NCBI RefSeq assembly: GCF_042682915.1
Contig: NZ_JBHUIW010000010.1
Coordinates: 62,001-126,000, forward strand
Source of the DNA: Rhodoplanes azumiensis
GTDB lineage: Bacteria; Pseudomonadota; Alphaproteobacteria; Rhizobiales; Xanthobacteraceae
Length of the DNA stretch: 64,000 bases
Direction of reading: 5' to 3'
A program made the translations under genes and the position numbers. A model generated the notes under the pieces. The model saw only the letters and a list, made by a program, of their open reading frames with translations. It ran no database searches and was not told where the DNA came from. Of this stretch, positions 45,611 through 56,256 are shown one piece after another. Within the stretch, counting starts at the first letter, position 1. Each line of letters begins with the position of its first letter.

Positions 45611-45796
45611 GCGGTGGTTCTATCGCTCCGCGGCCGTCCCCGGAAGTCCCGGCCGGGGACGACAAGCGCCTTTGCGTGCACGAGGATTGACCCGGCGGTT
45701 GCGCTGTGGCGCTGTTGCCGCCATGGCGTCGTCGCGCCGGGCGGTCTCGCCCGCGCCGGCCGTTTGGCCCGCGACGGGCGCGGGGGAGTTGGGCAG

Positions 45797-47029
45797 ATGG
45801 CGGTCTCGAAGGCTCCGACACGGCGCGGCGTGGTGCGGGTGCTCGGGCTCGGCGGCACGGCGCTCGTCACCGGCTGCGCCGGCCTCGATCTCGGCGGCGG
45901 CGGGGCCGGCCGCTCGCCCGACGCGCCGCCGCCGGCGCCCTCGCCCACCCCCGGTGTCTCGGCCGAGCCGCTGCCGCCGCCCGGTGCCGGCCCGGGCGCG
46001 CCGACGGGAGGTGGCCAGGCCCGTGTCACCCTGATCCTGCCGCTGTCGGCCGGCGGCAATGCGGGGGCGGCCGCGCAGTCGATGAAGAACGCCGCCGAGC
46101 TGGCGCTCGCCGAGTTCAACAATCCCGACGTGCTGCTCGACGTGAAGGACGACGCCGGCACGGCGCAGGGCGCGCAAGGAGCCGCCCGCCAGGCGCTGGA
46201 GGAGGGCGCGGTCGTGATCCTCGGGCCGCTGTTCGCCCATGCGGTCGGGGCGACCGCGCAGGTGGCGCGCGGAAAAGTGCCGGTGATCGCCTTCTCGACC
46301 GACGCCAATGTCGCGTCGCGCGGCGTCTATCTGCTGAGCTTTTTGCCCGAGTCCGACGTCGACCGCATCGTCGAGTACGCCGTCTCGCAGGGCAAGCGAT
46401 CGATGGCCGCCTTCCTGCCCGACAACCCCTATGGTGGCGTGGTGGAAGCAGCCTTCAAGCAGGCGGTGGCGCGCAAGGGCGGCCGGGTCACGGCGGTCGA
46501 GCGCTACAAGCCGGGCGAGGCGGCGCAGGGGCCGGCCCGCCAGGTGGCGGACGTCGCCAGCCGCTCCGACGCGCTGTTTCTCGCCGACTCGGGCGAGGCG
46601 CTGCCGCGCGTCGTGCAGGCCCTGCAGGGCGCCGGCGTCGACCCCAAGCGCCTGCAGCTCCTCGGCACCGGCCTGTGGGACGACCAGCGGGTGTTCGCGG
46701 ATCCGGCGCTCGACGGCGGCTGGTTCGCGGCGCCCGACTCGGCCGGCTTCCGCGGCTTCGCCGGCCGTTACCGCATCCGCTACGGCCAGGATCCGGTGCG
46801 CACCGCGACGCTCGCCTACGACGCCGTGGCGCTGGTCGCCGCGCTGTTGAAGTCGCAAGGGGGCGGCCGCATCACCGACGAGATGCTGCTCAACCCGTCC
46901 GGCTTCGCCGGCATCGACGGCGTTTTTCGGTTCCGCCAGGACGGCACCAACCAGCGCGGGCTCGCGGTCCTCAAGGTCACCACGGCCGGCGGCGAGGTGG
47001 TCTCGGCGGCCCCGCGGAGCTTCGGGTAG
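45797..47029 (+). CDS. penicillin-binding protein activator (LpoA-like lipoprotein)
   Basis: 410 residues. The N-terminus RRGVVRVLGLGGTALVTGCAGLDLGG gives a lipoprotein signal with the lipobox VTGC. A Pro/Gly-rich linker (SPDAPPPAPSPTPG) follows, then a periplasmic-binding-protein type I fold (VTLILPLSAGGNAGAAAQSMKNAAELAL ... AVVILGPLFAHAVGATAQVARGKVPVIAFSTD ... AAFLPDNPYGG). It probably activates peptidoglycan synthases at the outer membrane. Start has GGGGGAG upstream. Divergent from rsmI-yraN, the conserved arrangement. Confidence 0.9.
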   Translation: MAVSKAPTRRGVVRVLGLGGTALVTGCAGLDLGGGGAGRSPDAPPPAPSPTPGVSAEPLPPPGAGPGAPTGGGQARVTLILPLSAGGNAGAAAQSMKNAAELALAEFNNPDVLLDVKDDAGTAQGAQGAARQALEEGAVVILGPLFAHAVGATAQVARGKVPVIAFSTDANVASRGVYLLSFLPESDVDRIVEYAVSQGKRSMAAFLPDNPYGGVVEAAFKQAVARKGGRVTAVERYKPGEAAQGPARQVADVASRSDALFLADSGEALPRVVQALQGAGVDPKRLQLLGTGLWDDQRVFADPALDGGWFAAPDSAGFRGFAGRYRIRYGQDPVRTATLAYDAVALVAALLKSQGGGRITDEMLLNPSGFAGIDGVFRFRQDGTNQRGLAVLKVTTAGGEVVSAAPRSFG

Positions 47030-47147
47030 GGCGGACGATCGCCTGACCGACTGTTCGAAAGTCCGCACGGCCTGTCCGAACTGACCCCGGTTTTCGCACG
47101 TCACCGGGAGGCGTAGCTGTGTCGTGCCCGAAAATAGGAGATCGACC

Positions 47148-48020
47148 ATGGCTGACCTCACCCCCGCCGGCACCTATCGGCTCGGCGACCGCACCGTCGG
47201 CCGCCTCGGCTATGGCGCCATGCAGCTCGCCGGGCCCGGCGTGTTCGGCCCGGCCAAGGATCCCGACACGGCCCGCGCCGTGCTGCGCGAGGCGGTGGCG
47301 AGCGGCGTGACCCACATCGACACCTCCGACTTCTACGGCCCGCACGTCACCAACATCCTGATCCGCGAGGCGCTGCATCCCTATCCGGACGATCTCGTCA
47401 TCGTCACCAAGGTCGGGGCGCGGCGCGGCGCCGACGCCTCGTGGAACCCGGCCTTCTCGGCAGCCGAGCTGACCCGGGCCGTCCGCGACAATCTGACGAA
47501 TCTCGGGCTCGACACGCTCGAGGTGGTCAATCTGCGCGCCATGTTCGATCACGGTCCGGCCGAGGGCTCGCTGGAGGCGCCGCTCACGGTGCTGGCCGAG
47601 CTGCGGGAGAAAGGGCTTATCCGCCACATCGGACTGAGCAACGTCACGGCCAAGCAGATCGCCGACGCCCGAAAGATGGTGCCGATCGTCTGCGTGCAGA
47701 ACCTGTACAACGTGGCGCAGCGCGCCGACGACGCCCTGATCGACGCGCTCGCCCGCGACGGGATCCCCTATGTGCCGTTCTTCCCGCTCGGCGGCTTCAC
47801 GCCGCTGCAGTCGTCGACGCTCGACACCGTCGCGAAGGAGCTCGCGGCGACGCCCATGCAGGTCGCGCTCGCCTGGCTCTTGCGCCGCGCGCCCAACATC
47901 CTGCTGATCCCCGGCACCGCGTCGCTCGCCCATCTGCGCGAGAACCTCGCGGCCGCGACCCTGCATCTGCCGGACGCCGCGATGGCGGCGCTGAACGGGC
48001 TCGCCGGCCCGCCCCACTGA
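47148..48020 (+). CDS. aldo/keto reductase family oxidoreductase
   Basis: 290 residues from ATG 47148 with a GGAG ribosome site; an ATG at 47124 lacks one. TIM-barrel motifs: RLGYGAMQLAG, HIDTSDFYGPHVTNILIREAL (catalytic Asp and Tyr), IVTKVGARRG (Lys), GLIRHIGLSNV and LLIPGTASLAHLRENLAA (NADPH loop). Catalytic tetrad Asp-Tyr-Lys is present; the His position in the expected VNLRAMFDH strand reads Arg, typical of the AKR11-like/YdhF group. Substrate unknown. Stand-alone gene. Confidence 0.9.
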   Translation: MADLTPAGTYRLGDRTVGRLGYGAMQLAGPGVFGPAKDPDTARAVLREAVASGVTHIDTSDFYGPHVTNILIREALHPYPDDLVIVTKVGARRGADASWNPAFSAAELTRAVRDNLTNLGLDTLEVVNLRAMFDHGPAEGSLEAPLTVLAELREKGLIRHIGLSNVTAKQIADARKMVPIVCVQNLYNVAQRADDALIDALARDGIPYVPFFPLGGFTPLQSSTLDTVAKELAATPMQVALAWLLRRAPNILLIPGTASLAHLRENLAAATLHLPDAAMAALNGLAGPPH

Positions 48021-48194
48021 CGACCTGAGGGGCCGTGCCACGGCCCGGCCCCGTCGCCGCAGGAGGGCCGTGCAGGCTGCGGTTTGGACATCGCGCGCGC
48101 GAACGCCTACATAACGGGGCGTTCCGGGGCGTCGCGCCCCGGACGAAACTCCGAAAAATCCGGGCGACGCCCGTAAGAACCGCCCGACGAGACC

Positions 48195-49463
<1,269 letters not shown>

Positions 49464-49468
49464 GGCTC

Positions 49469-49576
49469 GTCATTCCGGGGCGCGCGCCGCAGGCGCGTGA
49501 ACCCGGAATCCAGCCCCACGCTCATGACCGCGCCGCTGGATTCCGGGTTCGCTGCTTCGCAGCGCCCCGGAATGGC
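49469..49576. repeat. dispersed palindromic repeat, copy D
   Basis: GTCATTCCGGGGCGC at the left end, CCCCGGAATGGC at the right, with inner AACCCGGAATCCAGC and GCTGGATTCCGGGTT. It begins directly after rlmN, where it could act as a terminator or 3'-end stabiliser. Confidence 0.85.
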
Positions 49577-49617
49577 CCGGCCAGCGAGGTTGGACCTCGG
49601 CTCGAGGTGATCATCTC

Positions 49618-50130
49618 ATGGACGATGTCGGCCGCCTGCTCCTGCGCTTTCTCCTGGTCCCGCTCGGCGCCGTGATCGCGCTCGTGGTCGCGATCGCCGT
49701 GGTGGTCGTGGCCAATCTGGGCACCGTCCAGGCCCTCGCCGCCGCCGCGCCGGAGCAGCAAGGCGACTTCTTCTTCGCCTTCGTGAGCGCCGCCCCCGAC
49801 CTGCTGATGATGCTCGCCGCGACCGCGACCTATGCGCTCGCCGTCGCCACGGTCGGCGTGCTGATCGCCGAGGTTTTCGCGGTGCGCTCGTTCGTCTTCC
49901 ATGCCGCCAACGGCGGGCTCGCGGCGGCGGTCGGCTGGTCGGCGGCGGCGACCGAAGGCGGCATGCGCATGCTCTCCACGCCGATCAGCCTGGTCGCCGC
50001 CGGGATCGCGGCCGGCCTCGCCTACTGGCTGGTCGCCGGCGCGACCTCGGGCTTCTTCAAGCCGTGGCGCAACCGCCCACCCGATCCGCCCGCAGCCGAT
50101 CGGCCCGCCCCGGAGACGGCGCCGCACTGA
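49618..50130 (+). CDS. hypothetical membrane protein
   Basis: 170 residues with about four membrane segments: LLLRFLLVPLGAVIALVVAIAVVVVANL, LLMMLAATATYALAVATVGVLIAEVF, a third around FVFHAANGGLAAAVGW and a fourth ISLVAAGIAAGLAYWLVAG, then a Pro-rich tail. No family recognised; similar proteins are frequent in Hyphomicrobiales. Its 3' end overlaps the convergent glycosyltransferase gene by 109 bases, one of which may be mis-ended, though both frames are open. Confidence 0.65.
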   Translation: MDDVGRLLLRFLLVPLGAVIALVVAIAVVVVANLGTVQALAAAAPEQQGDFFFAFVSAAPDLLMMLAATATYALAVATVGVLIAEVFAVRSFVFHAANGGLAAAVGWSAAATEGGMRMLSTPISLVAAGIAAGLAYWLVAGATSGFFKPWRNRPPDPPAADRPAPETAPH

Positions 50131-52145
50131 ACGCCGGAACGCACGCCAGTGCACGCGACGACGCGCGCCCCGCTGCGCGAGGTCTTCGCCCGCCCGTGCT
50201 CGGTCTTGTCCCAGCGATACGGGTCGCGGAAGACCTTGATCAGCGCCAGCCAGGCCGCGACCGACAGCAGGATCCAGTGCAACGGCACCAGCGCCAGCAC
50301 CCAGGCGATGCCGAGAAGGCCGCGGCGCTTCAGCCCGACGAGCCCGAGCAGCAACGAGGCGGCCCAGCCGGCCACGGCGGTGAGGCCGAACAGCCCGGTG
50401 AGCGCGATCGTGGCCGGATCACCGAGCGCGAGCCCGCCGCCGCGGACCAGGTTCACGACGAGCGTGGTGGCGAACACCGGGTGGACGAGCGCGGCCAGCA
50501 CGGTGCCGCCGACCACGAGATGCAGGGTGGCGAAGCCCGCCGGTCCGAGCTCGCCCAGCGCCTTGCGGGGCGCGCGCATGTGGACGACGACGGTCTGGAT
50601 CCAGCCCTGGAACCAGCGCCGGCGCTGGCGCAGCCAGGGCCCGAGCGTCGCCGGCGCCTCCTCCAGCGTGGTCGACGTGATCACGTCGGTCGAGAATCCG
50701 AAGCGGGCGAGCCGCACGCCGAGATCCGCATCCTCGGTCAGGTTGAAGGCGTCCCAGCCGCCGACCGCCCGCAACGCCGCGGTGCGGAAGTGATTCGACG
50801 AGCCGCCGAGCGGCAGCGGCAGCCGCAGGGCCGCGAGCACCGGCAGGAAGACATCGAACAGCCCGGCATATTCGGCCGTGAACAGCGCGGTGAGCAGGCT
50901 GTCCCGCGTGTTGTCGATGGCGAGGCGGGCCTGCACGCAGGCGAGGCGGTCGCGGCCGCTCGCGAACGCCGCAGCGGCGCGGCGGAGCTGGTCGGGCTCC
51001 GGCCGGTCCTCGGCATCGAACACGGCGAGATATTCGCCGCGCGCGAACGGCAGGGCGGCATTGAGCGCCTTCGGTTTCGTGCGCGGACCCGCGAGCGGGA
51101 CGGTCCGCAGCTCCCATTGGGATCGCAGCCGTTCGGTCGCGAAGGCGCGCCGCGTCGCGGTGTCGTCGGCCTCGAGCGCGACGACGATCTGCAGCTTCTC
51201 GGGCGGCCAGTCGAGCCCGTCGAGCGCCGCGACGAGCTGCGGCACGGTCGCAGCCTCGCGATAGAGCGCGACCACGATCGTGTAGACGGGCAGCGTCTCG
51301 TCCGCGTCGCGTGACGGGGACGACGGCGGACGCTGCGGCGGGGTCGCCACCGCGAACAGCCGCAGCGCCGTCCAGGCGAGGAACAGCACGGCCAGCACGA
51401 TGCCGAGCGCGATCGCCGTGCCGCCGGGCCACGCCACGCCGACCAGGATCGCGGCCGCCATCGCGGTCATGACCCGGGCCGCTGCCAGCCGACGCGGCGC
51501 CGCCGAGAGACCCGGATGCGCGGTCGCGAGCCCGAAGGCCGCTCGGCGGCCGAGCGCCGTGTCGGCCGCGCGCGCCACGAAGCCGCGCAGACGCGCTTCG
51601 GTGGTGAGCCGGATGCCGCGCGGCGCGTCGGCCGAGCCGGCGAGCTCGGCGAGGCGGCGGGCCGCGGCGCCCTGCGGCGCCACCACGATCTCGCGGCGCA
51701 GCCCGGTGTCGAGCGGCAGCATCCCTGCCACCGCGGCGTCGATCAGGGCGTCGTCGTCGACCGGCACGGCGTCGCGCGGGGTCTCGTCCAGCGGCTCGAA
51801 CCGCACGCTGAGATGGCGGGCCAGCGCCCGGACATAGTCGTCGTCGCTCAGGAGGCCGGCGGCGACCAGCACCCGGTCGGCCGTGGTGCCGATCGCGCGG
51901 GCGCGCCGCTCGGCGAAGGCGAGATCGCCCGGAGAGAGCCGGTCGCGGACACAGTCGAGCTCCGGGCAGGCGCTGCGGGCGCGACGCAGCGTCGGCCGCG
52001 GCGCGGGATTCGCCAACCGCAAGAGCCCGGGGGCGACCGGGGATTCGCCTGACGCGCGCGCCCCCGCCGGGGGGCGCGGCACGATCGCCCCGCCTCGTTC
52101 GAGAATCCCCTCCCGCGGTCGCGGGCTGTCGCCGCGATCGAGCAT
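50022..52145 (-). CDS. family 2 glycosyltransferase with N-terminal MshEN-like domain
   Basis: 707 residues; MLDRGDSPRP was taken as start because GGAGG lies five bases before it (a Met at 52178 lacks one). Residues about 70-155 (LSPGDLAFAERRARAIGTTADRVLVAAGLLSDDDYVRALARHLSVRFEPLD) resemble the MshEN c-di-GMP-binding domain of type II secretion/pilus ATPases. Two membrane helices lead to a GT-2 domain with VYTIVVALYREAATVPQLVAALDGLDWP, FDAEDRPEPDQL, LTEDADLGVRLA and RQRRRWFQGW (QxxRW). Three or more C-terminal helices follow. The layout is that of a processive, membrane-embedded polysaccharide synthase, perhaps c-di-GMP-regulated. Product unknown. Confidence 0.88.
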   Translation of the reverse strand: MLDRGDSPRPREGILERGGAIVPRPPAGARASGESPVAPGLLRLANPAPRPTLRRARSACPELDCVRDRLSPGDLAFAERRARAIGTTADRVLVAAGLLSDDDYVRALARHLSVRFEPLDETPRDAVPVDDDALIDAAVAGMLPLDTGLRREIVVAPQGAAARRLAELAGSADAPRGIRLTTEARLRGFVARAADTALGRRAAFGLATAHPGLSAAPRRLAAARVMTAMAAAILVGVAWPGGTAIALGIVLAVLFLAWTALRLFAVATPPQRPPSSPSRDADETLPVYTIVVALYREAATVPQLVAALDGLDWPPEKLQIVVALEADDTATRRAFATERLRSQWELRTVPLAGPRTKPKALNAALPFARGEYLAVFDAEDRPEPDQLRRAAAAFASGRDRLACVQARLAIDNTRDSLLTALFTAEYAGLFDVFLPVLAALRLPLPLGGSSNHFRTAALRAVGGWDAFNLTEDADLGVRLARFGFSTDVITSTTLEEAPATLGPWLRQRRRWFQGWIQTVVVHMRAPRKALGELGPAGFATLHLVVGGTVLAALVHPVFATTLVVNLVRGGGLALGDPATIALTGLFGLTAVAGWAASLLLGLVGLKRRGLLGIAWVLALVPLHWILLSVAAWLALIKVFRDPYRWDKTEHGRAKTSRSGARVVACTGVRSGVQCGAVSGAGRSAAGGSGGRLRHGLKKPEVAPATSQ

Positions 52146-52292
52146 CACGCCTCCGGGCCGGACGGTCCGGCACGCCACTTGAACCGAGTCTGCGACTTCG
52201 ACTGGACTGCGACTTCGACGCTGCTCCGGCCCGGAACTTCGTCTATAAGGGCGGCCTGCGAGATCTCGCGCGCTCTATCCCCGGACGACCGG

Positions 52293-53237
52293 ATGCGACG
52301 ACAGACTAGCCCAGGCACGCGGAAGTTGCGACAAGTTGCGCGAGCGTCCGTTCAAAAGCGCGTCAAGATTGCGCTGCTCGCCGGTCTCGTGGCCGGACTG
52401 GCCGGACTGACCGGCATCGTCGGCGGTCCCGGCCCGCTCGGGCCGTCCACGGCGCACGCCCAGACCGCCTCGCCGGGCCTGCCGATTCCCGGCTTCTGGG
52501 ATCCCAAGCGCCGCCCCGAGCGGCCCGACCTGCGTCTCACCCTGATCCGCTTCATGAGCGAGGTCGACTACCCGCCGTTCAACTATGCGGGGCCGGACGG
52601 CAACCCGGCGGGGTTCAACATCGATCTCGCCCGCGCCATCTGCGACGAGCTGAAGATCGCCTGCACGATCCAGATGCGCCGTTTCGACACGCTGATCGAG
52701 TCGCTCGCCGAGAATCGCGGCGATGCCGCCATCGCGTCGATCGCGGTGACGCCGGAGACCCGCAAGAAGATCGACTTCTCCGATCCTTATTACCGGCCGG
52801 TGGCGCGCTTCGCGGCGCGGCGCGGGTCGGGGCTCGACACCGTGCTGCCCGAGCGGGTGGAGGGCAAGACGATCGCGGTGGTCGCCGGCACGGCGCACGA
52901 GGCGTATCTCAAGGCGCTGTTCACCGAGGCGGAGCTCAAGCCCTACCCGAGCGCGGAGGACGCCCGCGCGGCCCTGCAGAAGGGCGAGGTCGACCTCCTG
53001 TTCGGCGACGGCTACGGCCTCGCCTTCTGGCTCAACGGCGCGGACGCCGCCGGCTGCTGCACCTTCGTCGGCGGGCCGTTCGTCGAGAGCCGCTATTTCG
53101 GCGAGGGCGTCGGCATCGCGGTGAAGAAGGGCAACGACCAGCTCCGCCTGGCGATGAACTGGGCGCTGTTCCGCCTGTGGGAGAAGGGCCGCTTCGCCGA
53201 CCTCTGGCTGAAATACTTTCCGATCAACCCGTTCTGA
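52293..53237 (+). CDS. transporter substrate-binding protein (SBP family 3-type)
   Basis: 314 residues. Basic N-terminus and signal peptide (RVKIALLAGLVAGLAGLTGIVGG ... TAHAQ). The mature domain has DYPPFNYAGPDGNPAGFNIDLARAICDEL, FDTLIESLAENRGDAAIASIAVTPETRKKIDFSDPYYRPVARFAAR and GEVDLLFGDGYGLAFWL, the type-3 pattern for polar amino acids. No permease or ATPase is adjacent, so it is an orphan or sensor. ATG 52293 chosen over 52179 to give a normal signal peptide. Confidence 0.9.
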   Translation: MRRQTSPGTRKLRQVARASVQKRVKIALLAGLVAGLAGLTGIVGGPGPLGPSTAHAQTASPGLPIPGFWDPKRRPERPDLRLTLIRFMSEVDYPPFNYAGPDGNPAGFNIDLARAICDELKIACTIQMRRFDTLIESLAENRGDAAIASIAVTPETRKKIDFSDPYYRPVARFAARRGSGLDTVLPERVEGKTIAVVAGTAHEAYLKALFTEAELKPYPSAEDARAALQKGEVDLLFGDGYGLAFWLNGADAAGCCTFVGGPFVESRYFGEGVGIAVKKGNDQLRLAMNWALFRLWEKGRFADLWLKYFPINPF

Positions 53238-54389
53238 TCAGCGCCGCCGCGATGGCAGGGCGAAGACGTCGACCATGATGCCGGACCGGTCGCGCAGCCG
53301 CGCGGGCTCGGGATTGTCCACGACGACCGCGATCGTGTCCGCGTCGGGCAGGTACGAGATGCCCTCCGGATAACCGTGGCCGTCGCCGCCCGGCAGGCGC
53401 AGCAGCGGCCGGCAGCGCGTCTCGGCGACGATGCCGCCCCGCGGGTCGCGGCGATGCGCATCCCACTCGAACACCGCCGCGACCCCGTCGAGGGGCATGG
53501 TCGGGGCGGCGAGGACAAGGAGCCGGTCGCCCCGGAAGGCGAGATCACGGATACCGAGGCCCTGCAGCGGCAGGGCATGCTTGGCGAACGGCACGCCGGC
53601 GACCGGCACGAGGTCGATGCGGCGCGCCGTGCGGTGGATCGCGACGCCGAGTTCCAGCACCAACGACCGGCCGGCGATCACCGGACCGCGCAGGCCGACG
53701 AAGACCCGGTCGCCGCGCACCGCCAGCCCCTCGAGGTCGAAGCCGTTCTCCTTTGCCGGGAGGTCGAGGAACGGCGCGAGCTGCGGGTCGGCCGCGGCCA
53801 ACAGCTCGATCAAGGTGTTGCCGTCGTCGGTGAACGGCAGCCGGGCCGAGGCGCGTGGCCGGAAGCCCGCCTGCGGGTCGTCGGGCGGATCGTCCAGATC
53901 GAGACAGCCGAGCAGATGGCGGTTGCGGGTCTTGCGGCGCGAGAGGATCTCGCAGGCGTCGAGATCCTCGCCCTTCTTCGCCGCCTTGTCGGGGTCCGGC
54001 TTGCGGATCCGGCAATGCGAGCCGAGCAGCCAGAGCCGCGCGCCGTCGCGGCTGATCCCCTCGAGATCGGCCTCCGTGTTCTTGCCGGTCTGCTTCAGCG
54101 CGAAGCTGCGCGCCAGCGGGAAGCGGCGGTGCTGGGCATAGACCTGGCCGCGCCCGGTGCGGGTCAGCACGTCGAGCGACGTCCCCTCGTCGCTCGCCAC
54201 GAAAACCGTGTCGCCGGCGATCTCGATCCCGGAGAGATTCGCGCGCAGCTCCCGGAGCGCCTTCGCGCCTCCGGCGGCCGACCTGCCGAAGGCGAGCCGA
54301 AGCCGATCGACCGGCTTCGCGACCGGAAGCCGGCCGATCGCATCGGCGGTCTTTCGCTTGCGGTGCCTCCGGATGCGCGTCGTCGCCAT
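53238..54389 (-). CDS. DUF3616 domain-containing protein
   Basis: 383 residues from MATTRIRRHRKRKTADAIG (GAGGGAG site upstream). A beta-rich protein with repeated blade-like units: LRANLSGIEIAGDTVFVASDEG, TEADLEGISRDGARLWLLGSHC, GFDLEGLAVRGDRVFVGLRGPV and GIRDLAFRGDRLLVLAAPTM. This matches DUF3616, a likely beta-propeller akin to phytase/esterase-like proteins; no activity is known. No signal peptide. Convergent: its stop abuts that of the upstream substrate-binding gene at 53237/53238 with no gap. Confidence 0.85.
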   Translation of the reverse strand: MATTRIRRHRKRKTADAIGRLPVAKPVDRLRLAFGRSAAGGAKALRELRANLSGIEIAGDTVFVASDEGTSLDVLTRTGRGQVYAQHRRFPLARSFALKQTGKNTEADLEGISRDGARLWLLGSHCRIRKPDPDKAAKKGEDLDACEILSRRKTRNRHLLGCLDLDDPPDDPQAGFRPRASARLPFTDDGNTLIELLAAADPQLAPFLDLPAKENGFDLEGLAVRGDRVFVGLRGPVIAGRSLVLELGVAIHRTARRIDLVPVAGVPFAKHALPLQGLGIRDLAFRGDRLLVLAAPTMPLDGVAAVFEWDAHRRDPRGGIVAETRCRPLLRLPGGDGHGYPEGISYLPDADTIAVVVDNPEPARLRDRSGIMVDVFALPSRRR

Positions 54390-54612
54390 GTCGCTCCCTC
54401 GGCCGCGTTCGGTTGCGCGATCATGCCATACAACCACTACGACCGAGAAGGCCGCGGTTCGAGGCTGTGGGGGCGGATGCGCGGCGCACCGCCGGCATTT
54501 TCCGGCAGACGGTTTCCACCTCCCCCGGAAATGCTCTAGACGAGGCGGGCCGGGCTGTCCGCTGCGCCGCCCCGATGCGGCTTGCGCGCCCCGGCCCTGC
54601 CGGAGACCAAGC

Positions 54613-56256
54613 ATGTCCGATTCCGCCGCCGCCGATCTCGATCCCGCCGCCCTGCGGGCGCTCGCCGAATCCTCCACGGCCTGGCCGTTCGAGGAGGCGA
54701 GGAAAATCGTCGCGCGGCTGAAGCAGCACCCGAAGGACGAGGTGCTGTTCGAGACCGGCTACGGCCCGTCCGGCCTGCCGCATATCGGCACGTTCGGCGA
54801 GGTGGCGCGCACCACCATGGTGCGCCACGCCTTCCGGGTGTTGACCGACGACAAGATCAAGACCCGGCTGATCGCCTTCTCGGACGACATGGACGGGCTG
54901 CGCAAGGTGCCCGACAACATCCCCGACAAGGAGCTCGTCGCGGCGCATCTCGGCAAGCCGCTGACCCGGGTGCCCGACCCGTTCGGCACGCATCCGAGCT
55001 TCGGCGAGCACAACAACGCGCGGCTGCGCGCCTTCCTCGACGCCTTCGGCTTCGACTACGAGTTCGCGTCGTCGACCGAGTACTACAAGTCCGGCCGCTT
55101 CGACGCGACGCTGCTGAAAATGCTCGAGCACTACGACGCCGTGATGGAGATCATCCTGCCGACGCTGGGGCCGGAGCGGCGCGCCACCTACTCGCCGTTC
55201 CTCCCCGTCGACATCCGCACCGGCATGGTCCTGCAGGTGCCGATGGTCGCCCGCGACGCCAAGCGCGGCACCGTCACGTACGAGCACCCGGACACGGGCG
55301 AGCGCGTCACCACCTCGGTGACGAAGGGCATGGTGAAGTGCCAGTGGAAGGCCGACTGGGCGATGCGCTGGACCGCGCTCCGCATCGACTACGAGATGGC
55401 CGGCAAGGATCTGATCGACTCGGTCAAGCTCTCCGGCGAAATCTGCCGCGTTCTCGGCGGGCGGCCGCCCGAGGGCTTCACCTACGAACTGTTCCTCGAC
55501 GACAAGGGCCAGAAGATCTCGAAGTCGAAGGGCAACGGCCTCACCATCGACGAGTGGCTGCGCTATGCGAGCCCGGAGAGCCTGTCGCTGTTCATGTATC
55601 GCGAGCCGAAGGCGGCGAAGCGGCTGTACTTCGACGTGATCCCGCGCAATGTCGACGAGTACGCTCAGTTCCTCGACGGCTACAAGCGGCAGGACGGCAA
55701 GCAGCGCCTGACGAATCCGGTGTGGCACATCCATGCCGGCACACCGCCCGACACGAGCGTGCCGCTCTCGTTCACGATGCTCTTGAACCTCGTCTCCGCC
55801 TCGAACGCCGAGAACGCCGAGACGCTGTGGGGCTTCATCGGCCGCTACTGGCCGGGCGTGACGCCGCAGTCGCACCCGCGCCTGCAGCGCGAGGTCGAGT
55901 ACGCGATCCATTATTTTCGCGATTTCGTCCTGCCCGCGAAAAAGTTCCGGGAGCCGAGCGACGGCGAGCGCGCGGCCCTGATGGATCTGCGCGACGCGCT
56001 CTCTCAGCTCCCCGACGACGCCACCGCCGAGGCGATCCAGGAGGTCGTCTACGAGGTCGGCCGAAGGCCGCCCTTCCTGGACGAGAAGAAGAAGGGCAAG
56101 GACGGCAAGCCGGGCGTCTCGCTCGACTGGTTCAACCTGCTCTATCAGGTGCTGCTCGGCCAGGAGAAGGGCCCGCGCTTCGGCTCGTTCGTGGCCATCT
56201 ACGGGCTGAAGAACACCATCGACATGATCGACGGCGCATTGGCACGCTCGGCTTGA
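54613..56256 (+). CDS. lysS: lysine--tRNA ligase, class I
   Basis: 547 residues. HIGH-type motif GPSGLPHIGTFGEVAR (51-66) and KMSKS-type KISKSKGNGL (301-310) identify a class I LysRS, as in archaea and alphaproteobacteria, rather than the class II form. KPDWAMRWTAL-like and DSVKLSGEICR blocks match the family. It charges tRNA-Lys. ATG 54613 begins MSDSAAADLDP. Downstream lies a repeat cluster. Confidence 0.97.
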   Translation: MSDSAAADLDPAALRALAESSTAWPFEEARKIVARLKQHPKDEVLFETGYGPSGLPHIGTFGEVARTTMVRHAFRVLTDDKIKTRLIAFSDDMDGLRKVPDNIPDKELVAAHLGKPLTRVPDPFGTHPSFGEHNNARLRAFLDAFGFDYEFASSTEYYKSGRFDATLLKMLEHYDAVMEIILPTLGPERRATYSPFLPVDIRTGMVLQVPMVARDAKRGTVTYEHPDTGERVTTSVTKGMVKCQWKADWAMRWTALRIDYEMAGKDLIDSVKLSGEICRVLGGRPPEGFTYELFLDDKGQKISKSKGNGLTIDEWLRYASPESLSLFMYREPKAAKRLYFDVIPRNVDEYAQFLDGYKRQDGKQRLTNPVWHIHAGTPPDTSVPLSFTMLLNLVSASNAENAETLWGFIGRYWPGVTPQSHPRLQREVEYAIHYFRDFVLPAKKFREPSDGERAALMDLRDALSQLPDDATAEAIQEVVYEVGRRPPFLDEKKKGKDGKPGVSLDWFNLLYQVLLGQEKGPRFGSFVAIYGLKNTIDMIDGALARSA

